From: RGDT01 sp964630925
Lineage (GTDB): Bacteria > Planctomycetota > Planctomycetia > Gemmatales > Gemmataceae
Assembly (NCBI GenBank): GCA_964630925.1
Contig: CAZVZK010000139.1
Location: 1-27,721, forward strand
DNA: 27,721 nucleotides
Direction: 5' to 3'
Part shown: positions 1-7,897 of the stretch, one piece after another
Layout: the number at the start of each line of letters is the position of its first letter
Numbering within the stretch: the first letter of the stretch is position 1
Program-made: the position numbers and the translations under genes
Notes under the pieces: model-generated
Database searches by the model: none
What the model was told of the DNA's origin: nothing
Seen by the model: the letters and a program-made list of their open reading frames with translations, nothing else

Positions 1-457
1 GCGCGGCCACCGGGGCCGGGAGGTCGCCGCCGGGCGGCGGCAGGGGCGCGCCGGCGCCCGGAGGCGGCGGTACGGGCAGGCCGCTACCGGGGAGGTCCGG
101 CGGCCCGCCGGGCGGGAGGCCTGGGGGCGCGGCCACCGGCGGCTTCGCCTTCGGCGGGGGCGTGTCTTGCGACAATTCACCCGGCGGTGGAGCAGGAACG
201 GGCGTCTTGACCGGCTCGGCCTTCACCGGCTCGGTCTTGACCGGCTCCGCCGTGATCGGGGCGGCCGCAGGAGGCACAGACGCCGACCCGGGGGGCGGCG
301 GCTTGGGCATCTCGGCCTGGGCGACGCGCGTCTCGGGGGCGGGCGGGGGGACGCTCATCGCCGGCGTCGGCTCGCGCCATTTCATCGCCAGCACGGCCCC
401 GACCAGGGCCAGGAATGAGCTGGCCACCACGAGCCCGGCCTTGTTCTCCCTCGTCAT
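1..457 (-). CDS. Pro-rich single-TM protein, 3' end outside window
   Basis: Function not recognised. The reading frame starts at ATG 457, with a purine-rich GGGAGG...GAAGG stretch just upstream, and stays open to base 1, so the C-terminus is missing (152 residues visible). The N-terminus MTRENKAG is followed by a hydrophobic segment at about residues 8-25, then a Pro/Ala-rich low-complexity tail with repeated EPVK(T/A) units near residues 70-85. This suggests a single-pass membrane protein with an extended periplasmic region. It follows the LysM-MraZ gene by 96 bp on the same strand, third in line after rsmH, where ftsL usually sits in dcw clusters. I see no FtsL-like coiled coil, so that identity is not supported. 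Composition resembles the Pro-rich linker of its neighbour. Confidence 0.6.
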   Translation of the reverse strand, partial: MTRENKAGLVVASSFLALVGAVLAMKWREPTPAMSVPPPAPETRVAQAEMPKPPPPGSASVPPAAAPITAEPVKTEPVKAEPVKTPVPAPPPGELSQDTPPPKAKPPVAAPPGLPPGGPPDLPGSGLPVPPPPGAGAPLPPPGGDLPAPVAA

Positions 458-553
458 CCTTCGGCCCTCCCTGGGAATGATCGCGTCAAGCCGGCAGGCC
501 GGGGGGCGGCGGCGCGCCCCCCGGCCCTCCGGCCTCGCCCCGTGTCCGGGGCG

Positions 554-1837
554 TCACTCGGCCGGGACGCTGGCCTTACGGGCCTGCGTGTACTTGTGCC
601 AGCGGGCGGCGTCCCACACCTCGAAGTGGTCGTCGATGCCGACCAGCACCACCTCGCGGGCGATGCCGGCGAAGGCGGCCAGGCGCTCGCTGACGTGGGC
701 CTTGCCCTCGCTGACGGGCGACTTGACGGTCTGGGCGTAGTACAGGCGCTTGAAGCTCTGGATGTCGCTCTCGCGGGCCGGCGACTTGTCGAGCTTCTGG
801 CCGAGGCGATCGAGGTGGGCCTGGTTCGTCAGCCACAGGCAGCGGTCCGAGCCGGGCGAGAGGAGCACGGTCTCGGCGTGCCCGAGCTGCTCGGCGACGG
901 CCGCCGGCAGGACCAGGTGGCCCTTGTCATCGACCCTGGCCGGGTAGGTGCCGGTCAGCGGCAGGACGGCCTTGGGGCGCGGCGTGGGGCGCGGACGAAG
1001 GGCGGGCAGCGGCGTCACGTCGGTCTCGTTGACGACGGCGTCGGCGGGCAGCGCCACGGTGGCGCCGACGGTCAGCGTGGTGTCGGCGTTGACGGCGGGG
1101 TTGAGCTTGCAGATCTCGGTCCAGCGCTCGACGCTGCCGAGGGTCTTGCGGGCCAGGGTCTTGACCGTCATCCCGCCGGTGCGGACGCGGTAGGAGATGA
1201 CCGCCACGGGCGTGGCCGGGGCCTTGTGCTCGACGGGCACCAGGGGCGGGGTCAGCGTGGGCGGGGGCACCGGGTCGGGCGTGTTCGGGGCCATCACCGG
1301 CGGTGCGGGCGGCGGGGGCGCTGAGGGCGGCACGGCCGTGGGGTTGATCGGCGGCAGCGGCGAGCCGGCCGCCGGCGGGGGGACGGGGATCGGCGCCGGC
1401 GGCGTGCCGCCGGGGATGATGATGGGGCGCTCCTCGCTGCCGGTGGGCGGGACGGGCTTGACAGGCGGCGGCACGGGCCCGTCGGGCGGTGGCGGTGGCG
1501 TGGCGCCAGCAGGCGGGGGCACGGGCGGGCCGCCGGGCAGCTCGCCGGGCAGGCCGGGGGGCGGCACGAGCACGTCGGCCCTGGCGGGGACGATGTCCCT
1601 GGCGAGGGGCGGCTCGTTGGGGCCGGCCAGGACCGGCAGGGCGGTGCCGAGCGGGGGCAGCGGCCCGGGGGCGGCGGCCTTGTCGCTCTTCATCGGCTCG
1701 GGCAGGACCGGGCCGGGGTCGGCGTGGGCGCAGGCGGGGCCGGCGCCGCACAGGCGCACGGTGACGGCCAGGGCGATCAGGCAGGTCAGCGCGCCGGCGG
1801 CCATCCAGCCGCGACGGCTCCTGAGGTTCACGTCCAT
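554..1837 (-). CDS. Membrane-anchored LysM-MraZ fusion protein
   Basis: A 427-residue protein with an unusual domain order. Residues 10-30 form a hydrophobic signal or TM segment after RSRR. Residues 56-210 are Pro-rich linker. Residues 214-265 look like LysM (ISYRVRTGGMTVKTLARKTL, then an ICKLNP motif). Residues 296-420 match the MraZ fold: YPARVDDKGHLVLP near 298, and REVVLVG...FEVWDAARW near 394-413, as in canonical MraZ. MraZ is normally a cytoplasmic DNA-binding dcw regulator of about 150 residues. Here the DxKGR-type motifs are altered (DDKGH; SEGK), and the leader predicts export, so a wall or envelope role is inferred rather than transcription control. I chose ATG 1837 because GAGG precedes it and the leader follows directly. 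An upstream ATG at 1945 would add 36 polar residues. It lies 132 bp after rsmH. Confidence 0.8.
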   Translation of the reverse strand: MDVNLRSRRGWMAAGALTCLIALAVTVRLCGAGPACAHADPGPVLPEPMKSDKAAAPGPLPPLGTALPVLAGPNEPPLARDIVPARADVLVPPPGLPGELPGGPPVPPPAGATPPPPPDGPVPPPVKPVPPTGSEERPIIIPGGTPPAPIPVPPPAAGSPLPPINPTAVPPSAPPPPAPPVMAPNTPDPVPPPTLTPPLVPVEHKAPATPVAVISYRVRTGGMTVKTLARKTLGSVERWTEICKLNPAVNADTTLTVGATVALPADAVVNETDVTPLPALRPRPTPRPKAVLPLTGTYPARVDDKGHLVLPAAVAEQLGHAETVLLSPGSDRCLWLTNQAHLDRLGQKLDKSPARESDIQSFKRLYYAQTVKSPVSEGKAHVSERLAAFAGIAREVVLVGIDDHFEVWDAARWHKYTQARKASVPAE

Positions 1838-1969
1838 GCGATCCTCTATCCAGCAGGGGGGGAATGGGTCGGGTCCGTTGCCCCGGGGCTCGCAGAGCCT
1901 CACCCCGGGCTTTATTCTCGTCGCCGAAGCGGCTCCAACAGCCATCAGCCGAAAGCGGTCCTCGTTGGG

Positions 1970-2860
1970 TCAATCGCGTGGTGTCTTCAGGGCGGCGGCG
2001 CGGAGCTTGGCGCTGCGCGCCCTCGGGTTGGCGGCGGCCTCGGCCTCGCCGGCCTCGACGGGCTTCTTCGTCAGCGCGTCCCAGGTGTCGGCGTCCTTGA
2101 ACGCCTGCTTCACGGGGCGGTCCTCCAGCGAGTGGAAGCTGATCAGCACGGCGCGGCCCCCGGGCTTGAGGACGCGCGGCAGGTTGTCGAGGAGGCGGTC
2201 CAGCTCGCGGGCCTCCTCGTTGACGGCGATGCGCAACGCCTGGAAGGTGCGCGTGGCCGGGTCGATGGACGGCCCCTTGCCGCGGGGCACGGCGGAGCGG
2301 ACGATGTCGGCGAGCTGGGCGGTGGTCTCGATGGGGGACCTCCTGCGGGCGTCCACGATGCGGCGGGCGATGCGGCGGCTGTGCCTCTCCTCGCCGTGGC
2401 GGAAGATGAGGTTGGCCAGGTCGTACTCGCCGAGGCGGTTGACGAGGACGCCGGCCGGCTCCAGCTCGCCGGGGTTCATCCGCATGTCCAGGGGCCCCTC
2501 GTGGGTGAAGCTGAAGCCGCGGGCGGGGTCGTCGAGCTGGGCGGAGCAGACGCCGAGGTCGGCCAGCACCCCGTCCACGCGGCCGACGCCGAGCGTCTGG
2601 AGGGTGCGCGGGAGCTGGCTGAAGGGCGAGTGGACGAGGGTCACGGGCAGCCCCTCCAGACGCGGGCGGGCGATGTCCAGCATGGCGGGGTCCTGGTCGA
2701 GGCAGATGACCCGGCCGGAGGGCGCGACGCGCTCGGCGATGAGGCGCGAGTGCCCGCCGGCGCCGGCCGTGCAATCGACGACGACCTGTCCGGGTTGAGG
2801 CGCGAGCCAGCGCAGCGCCTCTTCGGGCAGGACGGGAACGTGCTTCGTGGGGCCGCTCAT
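1970..2860 (-). CDS. rsmH: 16S rRNA (cytosine(1402)-N(4))-methyltransferase RsmH
   Basis: RsmH (MraW) transfers a methyl group from S-adenosylmethionine to N4 of C1402 in the 16S rRNA decoding site; it acts in the cytoplasm on the small subunit. The 296-residue length is close to the usual 300-315. Family motifs run in order: HVPVLPEEAL at the start, the SAM-binding DCTAGAGGHS, LDQDPAMLDIA, GVLADLGVCSAQLDDPARGF, PLDMRMN, then a late LISFHSLEDRPVKQAF. The start at ATG 2860 puts the HVPVLPEE motif at residue 7, as in the family, although the Shine-Dalgarno is poor. It is the first gene of the minus-strand dcw remnant and has a good promoter candidate at 2945-2973. It precedes rather than follows the MraZ-like gene, the reverse of the common order. 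Confidence 0.96.
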   Translation of the reverse strand: MSGPTKHVPVLPEEALRWLAPQPGQVVVDCTAGAGGHSRLIAERVAPSGRVICLDQDPAMLDIARPRLEGLPVTLVHSPFSQLPRTLQTLGVGRVDGVLADLGVCSAQLDDPARGFSFTHEGPLDMRMNPGELEPAGVLVNRLGEYDLANLIFRHGEERHSRRIARRIVDARRRSPIETTAQLADIVRSAVPRGKGPSIDPATRTFQALRIAVNEEARELDRLLDNLPRVLKPGGRAVLISFHSLEDRPVKQAFKDADTWDALTKKPVEAGEAEAAANPRARSAKLRAAALKTPRD

Positions 2861-2944
2861 GGGGGGAACGAGGGACGTGGGTGTCGGTCGGAGGGGTGTC
2901 GTTCGCCCGGCGGCGGTTCCGTCGCCACGCCGGGCACGCTGGGA

Positions 2945-2973
2945 ATAGTAACGCGGGGCGGCGCGGGAATCAA
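2945..2973 (-). promoter_or_regulatory. Promoter candidate for rsmH
   Basis: On the minus strand TTGATT and TACTAT are separated by exactly 17 bases, about 85 bases before the rsmH start. The -35 element overlaps the stop codon of the upstream PEP-CTERM gene. Seen by eye; no transcript data. Confidence 0.5.
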
Positions 2974-3641
2974 CCCTGGGGCGCGGCCCGGCGTTTCCAC
3001 AGGTGGCGTCCGGCGGCCCCGGCGGCGGCGAGGCCGGCGAGGAGGAGCGTGGCCGGCTCGGGGGTCTCGTTGATGGGGGGGTCGGGGTTGTTGGTGGAGG
3101 TGCCGGAGACCTGGATCGTGGCGTCGATGAGGGCCTTGCCGGTGCCGGGCGCGGGGAGCTGGACGAGGGCGGGGCTGATGGTGACGGAGTAGTCGCGGCC
3201 GGCGATGGTGACGACATCGGTGACGGGGCTGTCGTAGGTGATGGACAGGGCGGCGGAGGAGACGGAGACGGAGCCGGCGATGGTGCCGTCGAATTTGACG
3301 GAGCCTGTATGGCCGTCGGAATCCGTGATATTGAGTTTGAGATGGAAGGATGTGTCGAAGGAGTCGGCGGGGGTGGTGGCGCTGGAGACGGTGCGGACCT
3401 CAATGCCGAGGAGGAAGGCCGAGGGGCCGCCCAGTTCGGCGGAGCCGGAGCCTGGCGCCACCTGGGAGGCGCCGACCTGGAAGGTGACCTGGCCGGAGCT
3501 GCCGGTGGGGCCGGTGGGGCCGGTGATGATGGGCGAGGGCAGCACGTCCCAGGAGTAGGTGAAGCCGATCATCTCGGCGCGGGCGTTGACGGCGAGGGCG
3601 AGGCCGACGAGGAGCGCGAGGGAGCGGGAGGCGGAGGACAT
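2970..3641 (-). CDS. PEP-CTERM sorting domain protein
   Basis: An exported surface or matrix protein of 223 residues with no recognisable catalytic domain. An N-terminal signal peptide (residues 1-22, ending ARA) is followed by a beta-rich, Ser/Thr/Gly-rich body. The C-terminus shows the complete PEP-CTERM signal near residues 193-217: TPEPATLLLAGLAAAG, then a basic end with RHLWKRR. Such signals direct exosortase-dependent processing and release or attachment at the envelope; no exosortase gene is in this window. The start at ATG 3641 is preceded by GAAAGGG and immediately gives the signal peptide. Its own promoter candidate is at 3713-3741. It shares the strand of rsmH, but the promoter over its stop codon suggests separate transcription. 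Confidence 0.88.
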   Translation of the reverse strand: MSSASRSLALLVGLALAVNARAEMIGFTYSWDVLPSPIITGPTGPTGSSGQVTFQVGASQVAPGSGSAELGGPSAFLLGIEVRTVSSATTPADSFDTSFHLKLNITDSDGHTGSVKFDGTIAGSVSVSSAALSITYDSPVTDVVTIAGRDYSVTISPALVQLPAPGTGKALIDATIQVSGTSTNNPDPPINETPEPATLLLAGLAAAGAAGRHLWKRRAAPQG

Positions 3642-3712
3642 GAGTGGCCCTTTCGGGGGGACAGGGCAGAAGACGGGATGGCCTGGGGGGGAGGTCCGGG
3701 GGTGCGTTGCAG

Positions 3713-3741
3713 GTTGTACAAAGAGCCCCGGCGCGGGTCAA
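3713..3741 (-). promoter_or_regulatory. Promoter candidate for the PEP-CTERM gene
   Basis: Minus-strand TTGACC and TACAAC lie 17 bases apart, about 72 bases upstream of ATG 3641. TTGACC is one base from the consensus -35. Confidence 0.5.
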
Positions 3742-3775
3742 CGGGGGTTGGGAACAGGCAGAAGCAAGCAGAGGC

Positions 3776-3901
3776 TGTCCACGGATCGCACGGATCGCAC
3801 GGAGAACAGCCAAGACAGGAAGCAGGCAGTCAGGAGACACCGCCCGACTTACCTGCTTGTTGCTTTGTTCTGATCCGTTTGATCCGTGCGATCCGTGGAC
3901 A
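3776..3901. repeat. Inverted repeat built from a 9-base unit
   Basis: Positions 3776-3796 and 3881-3901 are perfect 21-base inverted copies. Pairing continues inward with small mismatches and bulges (ACGGA with TCCGT; GAACA with TGTTC), giving a stem of about 30 bp. Each arm is made of repeats of a nonamer: CACGGATCG in the left arm, GATCCGTGC or variants in the right. The spacer between the perfect arms is 84 bases and the region is less GC-rich than its surroundings. It lies in the 445-bp gap between divergent genes (3642-4086), which otherwise holds two promoter candidates and no gene. It looks like a dispersed REP/MITE-type element. Confidence 0.75.
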
Positions 3902-3936
3902 AACTCTTCTTGTCTTCCCTCATTCGTGGATCGGGC

Positions 3937-3965
3937 TTGTTCCGGGGCGGCGCGGGGGGTATCGT
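3937..3965 (+). promoter_or_regulatory. Promoter candidate for the first WD40 gene
   Basis: TTGTTC and TATCGT are separated by 17 bases, about 120 bases before ATG 4087. The -10 match is moderate. Confidence 0.35.
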
Positions 3966-4086
3966 CCGCAGTCGCGCCGTCGGGCCTGTTGGCCCCCCGG
4001 TACGCGCTCGAACGCACATCCTGCCGGACACCGCCCCGCGCGTCGGTTCCTTTCCCACCACCCTGCATGGATGCGGGAGTCTCGCC

Positions 4087-5592
4087 ATGTCCCCGCGTAT
4101 TCTGGGCGTCTACGCCCTTCTGCTGTCCGCCGCCCTGGCCCGGGCGGACGGGAAGCCCGCGCCGCGGCCCCTCGGGTCGCACTCCGGGGGCATCGCCTCC
4201 GTCCACTACTCTCCCGACGGCAAGCTCGTCGCCTCCGGCGGCGGCGACAAGTTCGTCCGCGTCTGGGAGGCGGCCACCGGCAAGGAGGTCCTCACCCTCA
4301 AGGGGCCGTCGTCGTTCACCTGCGTCGTCCGCTTCTCGCCCGACGGCCACACCGTCGCCGCCGCCGGCTACGAGGCCGGGGCCGGCAACGCCATCTACCT
4401 GCATGACGTGCGCACCGGCAAGGAGCTGCCCCGGCTGCCGGGGCACGCCTCCGGCGGGGTGCGCCGGCTGCTGTTCACGCCGGACGGCAAGCAGATCGTC
4501 TCGGCGGGGTTCGACGGGCACGTCCGCGTGTGGGACATCGAGTCGGCCAAGGAGCTGCGCTCCTTCAAGGCCGAGTCCGGCACGGTGTACGGGCTGGCGA
4601 TGTCGGCCGACGGCAAGACCGTCGCCACCGCGGGCCGCGACGGGCTGCGGCTGTGGGACCTGGCGACCGGCGCCGAGCAGCCGCGCGATGGGATGGCCAA
4701 GCACAACTGCGTGGCGTGCGCGCTGTCGCCCGACGGGAAGCTCGTGGCCTCCGGGGACAGCGGGACGGTGACGCTGTGGGAGGCGGCGACGGGCAAGGAG
4801 GTGATGACCCTGCGCGGGTACAAGGGCGAGCTGAGCTACCTCGTGTTCTCCGGCGACGGGCGGACGCTGTTCACGGGCAGCTACGACCGCATGATCCGCG
4901 TGTGGGAGGTGCGCTCGGGGCGCCTGCTGCACGAGCGCGAGGCGCACACCGGCTGGGTGTGGGGCATCTCGCTGTCGCCCGATGAGCAGAAGCTCGTGTC
5001 GTGCAGCGTCGACGGGCGATTACTGCTCTGGGACCTGTCCGAGGTCATCCGCCCCAGCCTGAAGGCGGCCAGGCTCGATGACGCCGGGCGCAAGGCGATG
5101 CTCGACCGGCTGGCCAGCGCCGACGCCGGCGAGGCCTTCAAGGCGGTCTGCGCGTTGGCCTGTGATCCGGACGCGCTGCCGGAGATCGAGAAGCGTCTGG
5201 GCACGCCTCGCGGCAAGGGCCCGACCGCGGGCGAGATCACGGCGCTGATCGAGGGGCTGGACTCGGACGACTGGCCGACCCGCGAGCAGGCGTCGCGGGC
5301 GCTGGCCGCCGCCGGGGCCAGGGCGCTGCCGCTGTTGAAGCGGATGCTGACGGCGCCGCCGTCACCGGAGGCGCGGAAGCGTGGCGAGCGTCTGGTGTCG
5401 GGGATCGACCCGACGGAGATGGCGGCGGAGGACCTGGAGGCGCTGCGCGGCGTGCAGGCCCTGGAGTACCTGGGCACGCCGGACGCCGAGAAGCTGCTGG
5501 AACGGCTGTCGCGGAAAAAGAGCGTCGGGCCTCGGCTGGTCGAGGAGGCGTCGCTGGCCTTGCAGAGGATGCGTTCGCCCGGCGGGCGGTGA
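4087..5592 (+). CDS. Secreted WD40 repeat protein with C-terminal helical domain
   Basis: A 501-residue protein. A signal peptide (residues 1-20, ending ARA) is followed by seven WD40 repeats at about residues 30-320, enough for one beta-propeller. Recurring signatures are FSPDGK(L/T)VASGG and VRVWEAATGKE; the last repeat ends LLLWDLSEV. The remaining 180 residues are helical and contain LDSDDWPTREQASRAL, a HEAT-like unit I know as common after WD40 repeats in planctomycetes. Such proteins act as scaffolds; the partner cannot be read from sequence. ATG 4087 was chosen because GGGAG precedes it and the signal peptide begins there; an in-frame extension to 3886 runs through the inverted repeat and looks noncoding. 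The next WD40 gene starts 43 bases after the stop. Confidence 0.9.
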   Translation: MSPRILGVYALLLSAALARADGKPAPRPLGSHSGGIASVHYSPDGKLVASGGGDKFVRVWEAATGKEVLTLKGPSSFTCVVRFSPDGHTVAAAGYEAGAGNAIYLHDVRTGKELPRLPGHASGGVRRLLFTPDGKQIVSAGFDGHVRVWDIESAKELRSFKAESGTVYGLAMSADGKTVATAGRDGLRLWDLATGAEQPRDGMAKHNCVACALSPDGKLVASGDSGTVTLWEAATGKEVMTLRGYKGELSYLVFSGDGRTLFTGSYDRMIRVWEVRSGRLLHEREAHTGWVWGISLSPDEQKLVSCSVDGRLLLWDLSEVIRPSLKAARLDDAGRKAMLDRLASADAGEAFKAVCALACDPDALPEIEKRLGTPRGKGPTAGEITALIEGLDSDDWPTREQASRALAAAGARALPLLKRMLTAPPSPEARKRGERLVSGIDPTEMAAEDLEALRGVQALEYLGTPDAEKLLERLSRKKSVGPRLVEEASLALQRMRSPGGR

Positions 5593-5635
5593 TCGTCTAC
5601 TCCGGTGAGCCCAGAGCCCTCACCGGAGGCCCGCC

Positions 5636-7840
5636 GTGCTGACGACCATCGTGCTGCTGATCGCCCATGTCGGCCCCCCGGCGGCGGATGACCCGCTGCC
5701 GAAGGGGGCCGTCGCCCGTTTCGGGACGGCGCGTCTGCGCCACGGCGGGACGATCCGGGCCGTGGCGTTCGCGCCGGACGGCAGGACGCTGGCGTCGGCG
5801 AGCCACGACCGGAGCGTCAGCCTGTGGGACGTGCCGTCGGGCAAGGAGCGTCTGCGTCTGTCGGGGCACGAGTTCGACGTGACGTGTCTGGCCTGGCTGC
5901 CGGGCGGGCGGCTGGCGTCGGGGGCGGGGGACGGCACGGTGCGCGTCTGGTCCACCACGGGGCCGACGGCCGGGCAGGAGCAGCACAAGTTCACGTTCTC
6001 GGCGGACAACGTGCTGGCGCTGGCGCTGGCGCCGTCGGGGAAGGTGCTGGCCGTGGGCTGCGACGACGGCAACGTGCATCTGATCGACCTGGCGACACGC
6101 GACACCATCCGGACGCTGGAGCACGACCGGGCGGCGGCGGCGCTGGCGTGGGCCCCGGACGGCAAGACGCTGGCGGTGAGCGGCGGCAGCGCCCAGGGGC
6201 TGACGTACTGGGAGGCGGCGACGGGGAAGTTCATCCGGCGTTTCGGGGGCGTGGCGCCCGTGGCGCTGAGCTGGTCGCCGGACGGCAAGACGCTGGCCGC
6301 GTGGGAGGCGGGGGACGTGGTGCGCCTGTGGGACGGCGCGGGCAAGGAGGTGCGCTCGTGGAAGGCGCGGGCGGGCGATGACGCCTCGGCGTTCTGCTAC
6401 CAGGTCGCGTGGCTGGATGGGGAACGCCTGCTGGCCGGGCTGTCCACGGGCGAGGTGAAGGGGTTCGAGGCCGCGACGGGCAAGGAGCTGTTCAAGATCG
6501 AGGGTCACGCGGGGCGCGTGTCGGCGCTGGCGGTGTCGGGCAAGGGCGTGCTGGCGACGGCGGGTGCGGACCACGCCATCCGGCTGTGGGACGGTGAGAC
6601 GCGGAAGGGGCTGGCGGGCTCGGGGCGGGTGGAGCCGTGGAAGGGCGTGACGCTGGCGGGCGGCAAGGCGGGCCTGCTGGCGCGGGCCGGCGGGATGCTG
6701 GCCTGGGACGTGAGGACGGGCGAGGCGAGGCCCGGCTCGGCCCCGCTGGCGCTGGCGTCGTCGCGGGACGGGAGGCGGCAGGCGACGGCGGCGGACGGCG
6801 GCACGCTGATCGTGGTGGACGTGGACACGAAGAAGGCGACGGAGTGCAAGGCCGACATGAAGAGGCTGGCGCCGGTGCTGTCGGACGACGGCCTGATGGT
6901 GGCGGCGGTGACCGGTGCGCCGCTGGTGCCGGTGTGGGACGCGCGGACGGGGCGCTTGCAGCGGATGCTGGCGGGGCACCGGGGCGGGACGTTGGTGGCG
7001 GTATTCTCGCCGGACGGGCGGATGCTCATCACGGGCGGGCGCGACCGCCTGATGCGGTTCTGGGACACGGACAGCGGCAAGGAGCGGTACTCGGCGCGCG
7101 GGCAGAAGGCCAACGTGACAGCGGCGGCGGCCAGCCCGGACGGCAGGCTGGTGGCGTGCGGGACGGGGGACGGGCTGGTGCAGGTGCGGGTCGCGCGCGG
7201 CGGGATGCTGCTGGCGGAGCTGGAGGGGCACCGGGGGGCGGTGACGGGGCTGCTGTTCCTCGACGGCAAGACGCTGGTGAGCGCGGGGGCGGACACGCAG
7301 GCCCTCGCCTGGGACGTGGGGGCGCTGGGGAGGGCGGCGCCGAAGGTGTTGAAGCTGAGCGAGGGCGAGCGGGCGGGGCTGTGGAAGGACCTGTTGAAGG
7401 ATGACCCGGCGGTGTCGGCGGCGGCGCAGGAGAAGCTGGCGATGGCGGGGGACGCCGTCGTGGCGGACGTGCGGCGGGACGTGAAGCCGGTGGACGCGGC
7501 GCTGTTCAAGAAGCTGATGAAGGAGCTGGATGACGATGACTTCGACACCCGCCAGCGGGCGCAGGCGAAGTTGCGTGAGCGGGCGAAGTCCTACGAGGCG
7601 ATGCTGAGGAAGGTGCTGGCGGCGAAGCCGTCGCTGGACATCTACAAGCGTCTGGAGAGAATCCTGGCGGAGCTGCCGGAGGGGCTGGCGGGGTCGCACC
7701 TGCGCGACGTGCGTGCGGTGGAGGTGTTGGAGATGATCGGCAGCCCGGTGGCGAAGAAGGTGCTGGCGGAGATCGCGGCGGGCGCGGAGGGGGCGGAGCT
7801 GACGGTGCGTGCGAAGGCGGCGCTGGCGCGGCTGAAGTAG
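5636..7840 (+). CDS. Large WD40 repeat protein with C-terminal helical domain
   Basis: A 734-residue protein starting at GTG 5636, with GGAGG seven bases upstream. A short hydrophobic N-terminus (residues 1-12) may be a weak export signal. I count about 13-14 WD40-like blades over residues 28-560, for example AFAPDGRTLASASHDRSVSLWD near 38-58 and VFSPDGRMLITGGRDRLMRFWD near 457-477, consistent with two stacked seven-bladed propellers. Several central blades are degenerate. The C-terminal 180 residues carry LDDDDFDTRQRAQAKL and KPSLDIYKRLERIL, the same helical domain as the upstream neighbour. The 43-base gap and shared architecture suggest one operon. Function is unknown; a scaffolding or assembly role is inferred from the fold only. 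Confidence 0.9.
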   Translation: MLTTIVLLIAHVGPPAADDPLPKGAVARFGTARLRHGGTIRAVAFAPDGRTLASASHDRSVSLWDVPSGKERLRLSGHEFDVTCLAWLPGGRLASGAGDGTVRVWSTTGPTAGQEQHKFTFSADNVLALALAPSGKVLAVGCDDGNVHLIDLATRDTIRTLEHDRAAAALAWAPDGKTLAVSGGSAQGLTYWEAATGKFIRRFGGVAPVALSWSPDGKTLAAWEAGDVVRLWDGAGKEVRSWKARAGDDASAFCYQVAWLDGERLLAGLSTGEVKGFEAATGKELFKIEGHAGRVSALAVSGKGVLATAGADHAIRLWDGETRKGLAGSGRVEPWKGVTLAGGKAGLLARAGGMLAWDVRTGEARPGSAPLALASSRDGRRQATAADGGTLIVVDVDTKKATECKADMKRLAPVLSDDGLMVAAVTGAPLVPVWDARTGRLQRMLAGHRGGTLVAVFSPDGRMLITGGRDRLMRFWDTDSGKERYSARGQKANVTAAAASPDGRLVACGTGDGLVQVRVARGGMLLAELEGHRGAVTGLLFLDGKTLVSAGADTQALAWDVGALGRAAPKVLKLSEGERAGLWKDLLKDDPAVSAAAQEKLAMAGDAVVADVRRDVKPVDAALFKKLMKELDDDDFDTRQRAQAKLRERAKSYEAMLRKVLAAKPSLDIYKRLERILAELPEGLAGSHLRDVRAVEVLEMIGSPVAKKVLAEIAAGAEGAELTVRAKAALARLK

Positions 7841-7897
7841 GCCGGCGCGGGGATTGCTAAGATTTCCGCAGGCGACCAACCCCGAGAGGAGCTCCCC

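Noticed and set aside
70..460. Plus-strand Gly-rich frames opposite the Pro-rich protein
   Set aside because: The minus frame has a ribosome site, a TM segment and Lys/Glu-containing repeats; the plus frames lack these.
927..2774. Long minus-strand open frame rich in Arg, Pro and Ala
   Set aside because: It runs in the wrong frame across rsmH and the LysM-MraZ gene; long open shadows are expected at this GC content and it has no motifs.
1197..2798. Long plus-strand Gly/Ser/Arg-rich frame of 533 codons
   Set aside because: Antisense to two well-supported minus-strand genes; Gly-rich composition mirrors the Pro-rich linker on the other strand.
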